NCBI GenBank assembly: GCA_050256015.1
Contig: JBFWIL010000168.1
Span: forward strand, 1 to 5,861
Direction: 5' to 3'
Origin: JBFWIL01 sp050256015
GTDB lineage: Bacteria > Bacteroidota > Bacteroidia > Bacteroidales > Prolixibacteraceae
DNA: 5,861 nt
Positions 1-5,861 of this stretch are shown here, piece after piece. How positions within the stretch are numbered: position 1 is the first letter of the stretch; the number at the start of each line of letters is the position of its first letter. Below the pieces are notes generated by a model. The model saw only the letters and a list, made by a program, of their open reading frames with translations. It was not told the DNA's origin and did not search any database. The translations under genes were made by a program, and so were the position numbers.

Positions 1-320
1 AGGACGAGGAATACAAGCAAACCCTGATCGAAGGGGCTGAAAAATTTCCTCAGGAAAAGAAAATTACTTCTGCTCTGGCAAATGTATATGTGCTGGAAGG
101 CAATGCTCTCTACAAAAAGGGGGTCAAAATTATCAATGCCGCCAATGCAAAGGTGAAAGCCGGATCGCTGAAAACCGACGATGCCGCCTATGCCGCCGAA
201 CTCGAAAAATCAAAGGTAGAATTCAAGGCAGCCCTGGAAATTCTGGAAAAGGCCCAGACTCTGGATGCATCCAATGATAATGCAGCCAAGTTAATCGGAG
301 CCTGCAATTCGGTTCTGTAG
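1..320 (+). CDS. C-terminal part of a TPR-like helical protein (5' end outside window)
   Basis: The reading frame is open from base 3 to the TAG at 318-320, giving 105 visible residues. There is no convincing start: the GTG at base 90 lies inside continuous, similar-looking sequence, so I read this as the 3' end of a longer gene that enters from the left. The residues are rich in Ala, Lys and Glu and form amphipathic helices. The pattern around LANVYVLEGNALYKKG, then a helix with KVEFKAALEILEKAQTLD, then DNAAKLIGAC, resembles tetratricopeptide repeats (small residue, aromatic, then Ala-x-x-x-hydrophobic, ending in a turn with Asp/Asn). Such domains act as protein-binding scaffolds. The partner and location are unknown because any signal peptide would be outside the window. 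It is transcribed toward the leftward genes and is followed 52 bases later by a terminator. GC in 181-240 is 30 of 60 by hand count. TPR assignment is moderately sure; that it is a real gene is very likely. Confidence 0.75.
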   Translation, partial: DEEYKQTLIEGAEKFPQEKKITSALANVYVLEGNALYKKGVKIINAANAKVKAGSLKTDDAAYAAELEKSKVEFKAALEILEKAQTLDASNDNAAKLIGACNSVL

Positions 321-371
321 TTGTTCTGATACTTTAGTATTAACATATTCAGCCGGGGGGATTAAGTCAGT

Positions 372-398
372 AAACTGGGATGATCCTTCCGGTTTTTT
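372..398 (+). terminator. Intrinsic terminator of the TPR-like gene
   Basis: Bases 372-380 (AAACTGGGA) pair with 387-395 (TTCCGGTTT) in a 9-bp stem containing two G-U wobbles, with loop TGATCC at 381-386. The T run continues to 398, giving the hairpin-plus-U-tract form of a rho-independent terminator. It lies 52 bases after the TAG at 318-320. In the opposite direction the wobbles become C-A mismatches and no T tract follows, so it should act on rightward transcription only. The free energy was not calculated. Confidence 0.6.
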
Positions 399-422
399 AG
401 TTTTGTCTCGGGAGAATGCAGA

Positions 423-548
423 TTAGCTGATCTTTCGGGCTTTACAAAGTTTTTTTTCGTTAAGGGCTTTTCTTTTGCATTTTTTGCAGTAATAAACCGG
501 ATTTTCCGGCTCCCGGTGATGCGCTTTTTTGCAGGCTGTCTTTCCCAT
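423..548 (-). CDS. Small Cys/Lys-rich protein, 41 residues, function unknown
   Basis: The reverse strand reads ATG at 546-548 to TAA at 423-425, giving 41 residues that start MGKTACKKAHHREPENP and end CKARKIS. Four cysteines are seen at residues 6, 21, 24 and 35, with a CKKC pair at 21-24, and two adjacent histidines at 10-11. About a third of the residues are Lys or Arg. The Cys spacing C-x14-C-x2-C-x10-C suggests a small metal-binding knuckle, perhaps zinc, and the high charge suggests contact with nucleic acid or the ribosome; both are inference. It starts 18 bases after the stop of the kinase/RapZ-C gene on the same strand, so read-through from that gene is likely. The start has only an A-rich leader (CAAAAGCATTT) and no Shine-Dalgarno motif, as is usual in Bacteroidota. 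I do not recognise a named family. The ORF is short enough to arise by chance, but its composition and fit between neighbours favour a real gene. Confidence 0.6.
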   Translation of the reverse strand: MGKTACKKAHHREPENPVYYCKKCKRKALNEKKLCKARKIS

Positions 549-566
549 AAATGCTTTTGTTTATCT

Positions 567-2111
567 TTATGATTTGCTCTTGTCCGGGCCGGATCCTTGA
601 TTCCCCTTTTCCCAAAGAGTCTGTTCCCTGTGTGAGAGGATAAGTTTTACGGGAAATTTTTTTTGCAAATGTTCGGCCATTTTTTCGGCGGCATACACCG
701 ATCGGTGCTGTCCGCCGGTACAGCCGAACTGGATGCTCAAATAGCTGAATCCCCTGTTCAGATAGGTTCGGACCGACTGGTCGGTCAGGGCAAAGACATG
801 AGATAAAAAAGCGGGCATTTCCGACTTTTTTTCCAGAAATTCAGCCACTTTCTTGTCTTTCCCGCTTAGTCTCCTGTAAGTCTCGTAACGTCCGGGGTTG
901 TGAATGGCCCGGCAGTCGAACACAAAACCTCCTCCATGTGCGGAGTGATCTGCCGGTAGTCCCTGTTTATACGAAAAACTGCCGATGCTGACGGTTAGTC
1001 CCGTTTCGGTTATAACCTGATCCGGCTGATGCTCGGACCAGGTTACAGCCTGCAGTACCCGGAACATTTCGGGCAGTTTTACGAATATGTTGTTATTGCG
1101 GAGCAGGTAGCGCAGGTTTTCCACGGCATATGGAATGCTTTTCAGAAAATGTTCTTTCTTTTCGTAGTAACCCCGGAAGCCGTAGGCTCCCAGGGCCTGC
1201 ATGATCCGGATCAGCACATATCCGGTATAGAAAGCCTTGAACCGCTGCCGGTCAACCGGGTGGTAGTGCTGCAGAACATCCAGGTAATGTTCCAGCAGTT
1301 CATTGCGCAGGTCCTGAGGAATATCGGCTTTGGCATCGTACAGCAGGGAGGCAAGATCATACTGCAGCGCTCCGCGCCGTCCGCCCTGGAAGTCTATAAA
1401 AGCAGGCTTTCCCTCGCGCAGCATGATGTTACGCGACTGGAAGTCGCGGAACAAAAAGAAGTTGTGTTCTGCTTTAAGCAGATAGTCGGAGAAGACATTG
1501 AAATCGTCTTCCAGGGCCTGCTCGTCAAAGCCGATGCGTGCCAGCTTCAGATAATAATACTTGAAATAGTTCAGGTCCCAAAGCATGGACTGTTTGTCAA
1601 AGGCTGCACGGGGATAACAATAGCTGTAATCAATGCCCTGTCCGGCCATAACCTGGATACGTGGTAATTGTTCGAGTACTTTCCTGTATACGGGGATCAG
1701 CGCCGCGGGAAAGTCTTTCCCTGTGCGCAGCTCCGTCAGCTGTCCGTATAAACTTGTTGATCCCAGATCTTCCTGAAGGTAACAGGTTTGTCCGGGATTG
1801 ACAGCATAGATTCTGGGCACGGCAATGCCCTGGTTGTAAAAATGCTCTGAAAATTTCAGGAAAGCCAGGTTTTCCCGGAGATCCTGGTTCCAGGTTCCCA
1901 TGACCCGGTGACTTTTACTGCTCAGGCGGCAATATTCCCGGTAGGATCCGGAAGGGGGAAGCGGTTCCGATTTTTCCGGTTTTTCACCGAAATGATGTTC
2001 AAACAGTCTGATGAGTTCTTCTTTAATCTTTGCGTCCAAAGCGGTATATTTTATTGTAAGGACAAATATATAGGTATTTTTGTCGTTGTTCAGTAAATAA
2101 AGTCCAAACAC
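567..2111 (-). CDS. AmgK-like sugar kinase (APH fold) fused to RapZ C-terminal domain
   Basis: Two domains are visible in 514 residues. Residues about 25-340 match the aminoglycoside phosphotransferase fold and most resemble AmgK, the anomeric MurNAc/GlcNAc kinase: SGSYREYCRL (54-63) as nucleotide loop, EDLGSTSLY (114-122), the catalytic loop FRDFQSRN (221-228) with D223 and N228, and the metal-binding IDFQ (239-242) followed by RRGALQYDLASLL. The usual catalytic-loop His is Phe221. Residues about 371-500 match the C-terminal domain of RapZ: FDCRAIHNP (398-406), then GKDKKVAEFL (417-426) and the signature GCTGGQHRSVYAAEKMAE (463-480). In E. coli this domain binds GlcN6P and small RNAs. The RapZ Walker-A kinase half is absent and the APH kinase stands in its place. 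The role is inferred: cytoplasmic amino-sugar phosphorylation linked to sensing or RNA binding. The exact substrate is unproven. The first 24 residues (MFGLYLLNNDKN...) look unlike the family and cover a likely promoter, so the TTG at 2037-2039 (490 residues) is a credible true start. Confidence 0.88.
   Translation of the reverse strand: MFGLYLLNNDKNTYIFVLTIKYTALDAKIKEELIRLFEHHFGEKPEKSEPLPPSGSYREYCRLSSKSHRVMGTWNQDLRENLAFLKFSEHFYNQGIAVPRIYAVNPGQTCYLQEDLGSTSLYGQLTELRTGKDFPAALIPVYRKVLEQLPRIQVMAGQGIDYSYCYPRAAFDKQSMLWDLNYFKYYYLKLARIGFDEQALEDDFNVFSDYLLKAEHNFFLFRDFQSRNIMLREGKPAFIDFQGGRRGALQYDLASLLYDAKADIPQDLRNELLEHYLDVLQHYHPVDRQRFKAFYTGYVLIRIMQALGAYGFRGYYEKKEHFLKSIPYAVENLRYLLRNNNIFVKLPEMFRVLQAVTWSEHQPDQVITETGLTVSIGSFSYKQGLPADHSAHGGGFVFDCRAIHNPGRYETYRRLSGKDKKVAEFLEKKSEMPAFLSHVFALTDQSVRTYLNRGFSYLSIQFGCTGGQHRSVYAAEKMAEHLQKKFPVKLILSHREQTLWEKGNQGSGPDKSKS
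2063..2093 (-). promoter_or_regulatory. Candidate Bacteroidota-type promoter for the kinase/RapZ-C gene
   Basis: On the reverse strand TATATTTG (2063-2070) is an exact match to the Bacteroidota -7 element TAnnTTTG. A CTG at 2091-2093, one base off the TTG core of the -33 element, precedes it by 20 bases, about the expected spacing. A transcript from here would begin near base 2055-2058, inside the longest reading frame and about 15-20 bases before the in-frame TTG at 2037-2039. This supports the shorter protein. The -7 match alone can occur by chance in AT-rich DNA. Confidence 0.35.
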
Positions 2112-2185
2112 GGAGATTTCAGTTCTTTATTTTTATGTCTCAGACTCTTTTCCAGGTTATGCCGCGTTTGTGTGAGATATCGGAA

Positions 2186-2227
2186 AATATAATAGGAGGA
2201 AATTATTAGATTTCCCCCTATTATATT
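2186..2227 (-). terminator. Long hairpin, probable terminator of the susCD operon
   Basis: Arms 2186-2203 and 2210-2227 form an 18-bp stem with one mismatch (A2197 against C2216) around the 6-base loop TATTAG. The + strand left arm reads AATATAATAGGAGGAAAT. The hairpin begins 14 bases past the susD stop codon. Read leftward, the stem ends in TATTATATT and continues TTCCG, a short T-rich tail, which fits an intrinsic terminator for susC-susD or a 3' end-stabilising hairpin. The symmetry means it could also impede rightward transcription. The short U tract is the weak point. Confidence 0.6.
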
Positions 2228-2241
2228 AGATTGAGTTTACA

Positions 2242-3936
2242 TTAGTAATTATAGCCGGTCAGCCCCTGAACATATTCAGTCCTGTTTTCCAATGCATCCA
2301 GTTCCTCGCTGGGAACAGGTCTTACCATATGATAATCCTGAATATTATCAGCCGCTGGTCCTTTGTTACAGGCTCTGACATATTCAACCAATTTCCCGGT
2401 CCGTTTAAGGTCGAACCATCTCAGACCTTCACCACAAAATTCCCTGGCCCTTTCTGCCAGGATAAAATCAATATTGATGTCACCGGATGAAATTTGCATC
2501 TCAGCTTCTTTTCCTGATTTAGCAGCCCTGTTTCTTATCACATTGATATAACTTGCAGCATTTGCATTGTCTCCCTGCAACATTTCAACTTCAGCCGCAA
2601 TCAGGTACATCTCAGAAAGACGAATGATGATATGATCAAGTAACCCGTAGCGGGTTTTTTTATAATAGCCATTGTATTTTGGACTGTCAAATTTTTTCAG
2701 TGCAGGAAATGGGTTACTGTATGCTTTCACTGTTCCGTCAGCATCATAGATATCATCGATATTATAATACACATAGTCCTTTCCCGGGCTTGGCTTTGAG
2801 CCCGAATTTATTGATACATAAAGGGCAGTATCGCCGGTTGCAGGTTCTGTAATATCATCAGAAGCATTTTTTTTCCAAACCGTACGGAATGAATCTTCAT
2901 AGCGGGAATCAATTGTTTCGTCATACAAATCAAAAAGTGCTTTTGAGGGATAGGTAAAGGAAGGGTCTCCCCATTTATTTTTATCCTTGAACCCATATTC
3001 GTAGGACATGATCAATTCCGAATGGACTTTCATGTAGTTGAACTTGAAAAGTTGCCACCAGGTGTTTCCATTTGACTCGTTATTGGCTTCTTCTGTACTG
3101 AACGTAATAACGAATAATGCCTCTTTATTATTTTTATTATTGTCTTCGTCCCAGATGTCCGCGTAATTATCATATAATTCGACGCCATAGGCCGATTGAT
3201 TGTTTATCACATTATCGGCAGCGTTTTTTGCAATTGTCAGGTATTCACTTTCTTTATCAGGCACCTGATATGCTCCGCTAAGAGCAGCACGGGCAAGAAG
3301 ACCTTCAGCAGCTTTTTGGGTTATTCTGCCTGCATCATCCTGACTCATTGGAGCGTTTTCCGCAGCATATTGAAGGTCGTTGATGATAAGCTCGTAAAAA
3401 TCAGAAACCGAACTTCGCCGGGCAGTAAGTATGACTCCGTCTGTAGGTTCAGTCCTTAAGGTGACGGCTCCCCATTGTTCAACAAGTATCCAGTTATACC
3501 AGCCCCTTAAAAATTTAAATTCAGCCAAATGCGTGGTCTTTAATGTTTCGTCGGTATATTCAACTTTCCCGTTTTCAATATAATTAATTCCAATATTGCA
3601 CATATTAATGCCTTCATAGAGGTATTGCCAAACTGCACCGCAACCGCTGTCATTATCTGGCTGGAGTCCCTTATATTGTGTTATCTGGGTCCAGGAATTA
3701 CTTTCCCAAAGGTCAACCCCTGTTTCAAACAAAGTAAAGCCATATTTTTCATAAAAAACCTTACGCTGCCATTTATAAGCAGAAGCGATAAGGGTCTCCA
3801 CACCATCAGACGTGCTCCAAATTGCTTCGGCTGTTGTTCCCGAAGGATTATATTCATCCAAATCACACGAGATCATAGCCGAGATGAGCATAATACCTGT
3901 GAAAATATGGGGTAGTGATATTTTAGATGTTTTCAT
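2242..3936 (-). CDS. SusD/RagB-family outer-membrane glycan-binding lipoprotein
   Basis: This complete 564-residue protein has the normal length of the SusD family. It opens with a lipoprotein signal peptide: Lys at 2 and 5, a hydrophobic stretch at about 8-20, and a lipobox MISC with the lipidated Cys at residue 24. The next residues, DLDE, are the acidic kind of signal that sends Bacteroidota lipoproteins to the cell surface. The N-terminal TPR-like SusD domain includes HLAEFKFLRGWYNWILVEQWG (136-156), and the C-terminal RagB/SusD domain includes RLSEMYLIAAEVEMLQGD (439-456), INVIRNRAA (464-472) and ILAERAREFCGEGLRWFDLKR (492-512), all hallmark segments. SusD proteins sit as a lid on the SusC barrel and capture ligand. 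Aromatic-rich stretches such as NTWWQLFKFNYM (291-302) could contribute to binding, but the ligand cannot be predicted. The start ATG follows the A-rich leader CTAAAAAATTATATAAA with no Shine-Dalgarno motif. It lies 35 bases after susC on the same strand. Family assignment is near certain. Confidence 0.96.
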   Translation of the reverse strand: MKTSKISLPHIFTGIMLISAMISCDLDEYNPSGTTAEAIWSTSDGVETLIASAYKWQRKVFYEKYGFTLFETGVDLWESNSWTQITQYKGLQPDNDSGCGAVWQYLYEGINMCNIGINYIENGKVEYTDETLKTTHLAEFKFLRGWYNWILVEQWGAVTLRTEPTDGVILTARRSSVSDFYELIINDLQYAAENAPMSQDDAGRITQKAAEGLLARAALSGAYQVPDKESEYLTIAKNAADNVINNQSAYGVELYDNYADIWDEDNNKNNKEALFVITFSTEEANNESNGNTWWQLFKFNYMKVHSELIMSYEYGFKDKNKWGDPSFTYPSKALFDLYDETIDSRYEDSFRTVWKKNASDDITEPATGDTALYVSINSGSKPSPGKDYVYYNIDDIYDADGTVKAYSNPFPALKKFDSPKYNGYYKKTRYGLLDHIIIRLSEMYLIAAEVEMLQGDNANAASYINVIRNRAAKSGKEAEMQISSGDINIDFILAERAREFCGEGLRWFDLKRTGKLVEYVRACNKGPAADNIQDYHMVRPVPSEELDALENRTEYVQGLTGYNY

Positions 3937-3971
3937 TTTATATAATTTTTTAGGATTACGAAAGGCGTCTA
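3937..3971 (-). promoter_or_regulatory. susC-susD junction with A-rich translation leader
   Basis: Read leftward, the 35-base gap ends CTAAAAAATTATATAAA directly before the susD ATG. It has no Shine-Dalgarno motif, no terminator hairpin and no TAnnTTTG element, so susD is most likely translated from the susC transcript using the A-rich leader typical of Bacteroidota. Confidence 0.55.
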
Positions 3972-5861
3972 TTAAAAATCGACATTTACACCAAAAATAA
4001 TTTGTCTTGCCAATGGAGAAGATTCTGATCCTCCACGTTCCGGATCATAGTGTTTGAATCTCGAATCTTTTGCCCACGTAAATAAGTTAGAACCGGTTAC
4101 ATAAATTCTTATTTTATTAATCGGTGTTCTGTTGAGTAATGACTTTGGCAGGGTATAACCCAAAGTGACATTTCTTAATTTGATATATGAGCCATCTGCA
4201 AGCATAAGCACATCAGAATATGTGTATTGCGAAATACTGCTTTTATTGGCGTCAGGACGAGGGTAATCGTTGGATGGATTTTCAGGTGTCCAGTAGTTAA
4301 TAAAAGCAGGTCCGTTTCCTTCCCCATCCGGATTATAGCGGCCTAGAAATTCGCCCCAGACATTTTGTCCTCTGCGGGCATATATATAAAAGCTAAAATC
4401 AAAATTTTTATACTCGAATGTATTTTGTAATCCGCCTTCCCAGTCAGGATTTGAGTGACCAATGGCCTGCCTGTCATTTGTTCCGTCAATTATATAATCG
4501 CCGTTCAAATCCTTTACTTTGATATCACCAGCCTGAAAATTATGTCCGTTTTCATTGAATCTGGCCATTTCATCTTCGTCTCCCGACTGCCAGATTCCGT
4601 CAGAAACATAATTATACCAGGTATTCATCGGCTCACCAATAATTAATGAAGTTGTTTTTCCTCCGTTAATGATGTCCTGATCATTGATCAGTCGGGTAAT
4701 TTCTTCAGAACTTGAAGTAAATGTGAGGTTTGAAGTCCATTTGAAATTTTTCTTGTTCAGATTAATTGAATTAATGGATAATTCGATCCCCTTATTTTCC
4801 GTTTTCCCGATATTCTGATAGACTGTTTTATTTTTTCCCCCGGCAGACCAGGGTAAAGTGCGACTTAGAAGGACATCAGATGTTTTTGTCTTATATACAT
4901 CAGTCGTCAGGTTGATTCTGTTATCAAAAAACCCCAGATCAAGTCCGATATTCCTGGTTTTTGATTTTTCCCAACCTAAATCGGAATTGCTGTAGCGGTC
5001 AATCGTATAATACGGTGCAGTATCATCACCAAAGGAAAAATCGGTATGTAAACTCATGGACGACTGAGTTCCGTACGGATCGATTGATGAATTTCCTGCA
5101 ACACCGTAACTGGCTCTTAATTTTAAATTACTAATAACGTCAATATGTTGCATAAAGCCTTCTTCCGAAACTCTCCAGCCAATTGCGACCGAAGGAAAAG
5201 AATCCCACCGGTTCCCTTCGGCCAGGCGTGATGCTCCGTCATAACGTAGTGACATGGTCAATAAGTATTTATCTTTGAAGCTGTAGTTTACTCTTCCGGC
5301 AACCGAAAAATTCGTGTATTTTTCATATCCGCTGTATGTTTGCTTCGTATCGGTATCATTTCCCTGCAGACTGTAATAGAGTTGTGAAGCTATTAATTGT
5401 CCCTGGCCGGAAGCTTCCACATACTCATAAGTGCTTCTAATATAGCTGGTCAGTGCTGTTAGCTTAAATAAATGATCTCCAACGCCTTTGTCATATGTCA
5501 GTATATTATCCCAGTTAATAAATCTGGAAGTAGTTGAGGTATAGGTAGATTCACTTTCACCACCTTGTTTGGCAAGAGAAAGGCTATCGTAATACGAGCC
5601 TTCTTTGGTCGATGAAAGATTAACAGCCAGATTACTTTTGAGACTTAGCCCCTTCAGAGGTGTCAATTCCAGATAACCATTAATAAGGTTATTGGTTCGT
5701 GTTTCATTATCAACGGCAATATCCCCCGGAGCCTCGTCGGCCAACGGACTGAATATTCCTGTATTTCCACTGACCGGATAGGTATTTACATTTCCTTTCT
5801 CATCATACGGGTCGCCAAAAGGATAGGTATATAGAGCATATTTAACCGGATCTGTCCGGCT
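3972..5861 (-). CDS. SusC/RagA-family TonB-dependent transporter, C-terminal 629 residues
   Basis: The frame is open from the right edge to the TAA at 3972-3974, so the gene enters from beyond base 5861. The TTG at 5742-5744 is an internal codon, because the 39 codons before it (including KYALYTYPFGDPYDEKGN) also read as ordinary SusC sequence. The visible part is barrel only; the signal peptide, carboxypeptidase-like N-terminal domain, TonB box and plug are outside the window. Family landmarks are KDKYLLTMSLRYDGASR (about 196-212 of the visible residues), FPSVAIGWRVSEEGF (222-236), LKLRASYGVAGN (246-257), DLNGDYIID (451-459), SNPDWEGGLQNTFEYKNFDF (470-489), GSYIKLRNVTLGYTLP (557-572) and the C-terminus ARQIIFGVNVDF ending in the aromatic Phe needed for barrel assembly. 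The DxNxDxxID stretch is a calcium-binding-like loop often seen in SusC proteins. The protein takes up SusD-captured ligand using TonB energy. It is co-transcribed with the downstream susD. The ligand is unknown. Confidence 0.96.
   Translation of the reverse strand, partial: SRTDPVKYALYTYPFGDPYDEKGNVNTYPVSGNTGIFSPLADEAPGDIAVDNETRTNNLINGYLELTPLKGLSLKSNLAVNLSSTKEGSYYDSLSLAKQGGESESTYTSTTSRFINWDNILTYDKGVGDHLFKLTALTSYIRSTYEYVEASGQGQLIASQLYYSLQGNDTDTKQTYSGYEKYTNFSVAGRVNYSFKDKYLLTMSLRYDGASRLAEGNRWDSFPSVAIGWRVSEEGFMQHIDVISNLKLRASYGVAGNSSIDPYGTQSSMSLHTDFSFGDDTAPYYTIDRYSNSDLGWEKSKTRNIGLDLGFFDNRINLTTDVYKTKTSDVLLSRTLPWSAGGKNKTVYQNIGKTENKGIELSINSINLNKKNFKWTSNLTFTSSSEEITRLINDQDIINGGKTTSLIIGEPMNTWYNYVSDGIWQSGDEDEMARFNENGHNFQAGDIKVKDLNGDYIIDGTNDRQAIGHSNPDWEGGLQNTFEYKNFDFSFYIYARRGQNVWGEFLGRYNPDGEGNGPAFINYWTPENPSNDYPRPDANKSSISQYTYSDVLMLADGSYIKLRNVTLGYTLPKSLLNRTPINKIRIYVTGSNLFTWAKDSRFKHYDPERGGSESSPLARQIIFGVNVDF

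Noticed and set aside
90..320. A 76-residue complete small gene starting at GTG 90
   Set aside because: The frame stays open to the left edge with similar helical sequence, so it is better read as the end of a longer gene.
329..340. Short palindrome ATACTTTAGTAT as a hairpin or operator
   Set aside because: A 5-bp AT-rich stem with a 2-base loop is weak and can be chance in this spacer.
1029..1667. A 212-codon open frame on the + strand inside the kinase/RapZ-C gene
   Set aside because: It is fully antisense to a gene with clear kinase and RapZ motifs, its translation shows no family motif, and long antisense frames are common in GC-richer genes.
321..2241. A novel defence, toxin-antitoxin or retron-like system in the non-susCD part
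   Set aside because: No nuclease, reverse transcriptase, toxin or repeat structure is visible. The tiny Cys-rich protein and the kinase do not show toxin-antitoxin organisation.
3625..3915. Open frames on both strands inside susD, such as the + strand frame here and the short - strand frames at 2808-2996 and 3681-3866
   Set aside because: They overlap a complete SusD protein with all hallmark segments, and their translations show no recognisable domain.
5742..5744. TTG as the start of a 590-residue transporter
   Set aside because: The frame is open to the right edge and the preceding codons encode typical SusC sequence. A 590-residue SusC without plug would also be too short.

Overview
The window looks like chromosomal DNA of a Bacteroidota (Bacteroidetes) bacterium. 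The basis is a SusC/SusD outer-membrane nutrient-uptake pair, a lipoprotein signal with acidic residues after the lipidated cysteine, A-rich gene starts without a Shine-Dalgarno motif, and a kinase fused to a RapZ C-terminal domain of the kind I recall from this phylum. The genus cannot be named from the sequence.

Layout from left to right. (1) Bases 1-320, + strand: the 3' end of a helical TPR-like protein, followed by a good intrinsic terminator at 372-398. (2) Bases 423-548, - strand: a 41-codon ORF for a lysine- and cysteine-rich protein. (3) Bases 567-2111, - strand: an AmgK-like sugar kinase domain fused to a RapZ C-terminal (GlcN6P/RNA-binding-type) domain. The small ORF lies only 18 bases downstream and may be co-transcribed with it. 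(4) Bases 2112-2241: a spacer with an 18-bp hairpin that probably ends the next unit. (5) Bases 2242-3936, - strand: a complete SusD-like lipoprotein. (6) Bases 3972-5861, - strand: a SusC-like TonB-dependent transporter that lacks its N-terminal part because it runs off the right edge.

Transcription of units 2-6 is leftward. SusC and SusD are separated by 35 bases and surely form one operon (susC first), importing an unidentified glycan or peptide ligand across the outer membrane. No glycoside hydrolase, sulfatase or regulator lies in the window, so the substrate cannot be deduced. The kinase-RapZ gene seems a separate unit: a hairpin terminator lies between it and susD, and base composition changes sharply there (hand-counted 60-base blocks give about 55% GC in the kinase gene and 25-43% in susCD). 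This fits a housekeeping left half next to a more recently acquired uptake locus.

The most interesting items are the kinase/RapZ-C fusion, the tiny Cys/Lys-rich protein behind it, and a likely internal promoter that implies a non-ATG start for the fusion. I found no CRISPR array, tRNA, rRNA, insertion sequence or evident novel defence system.
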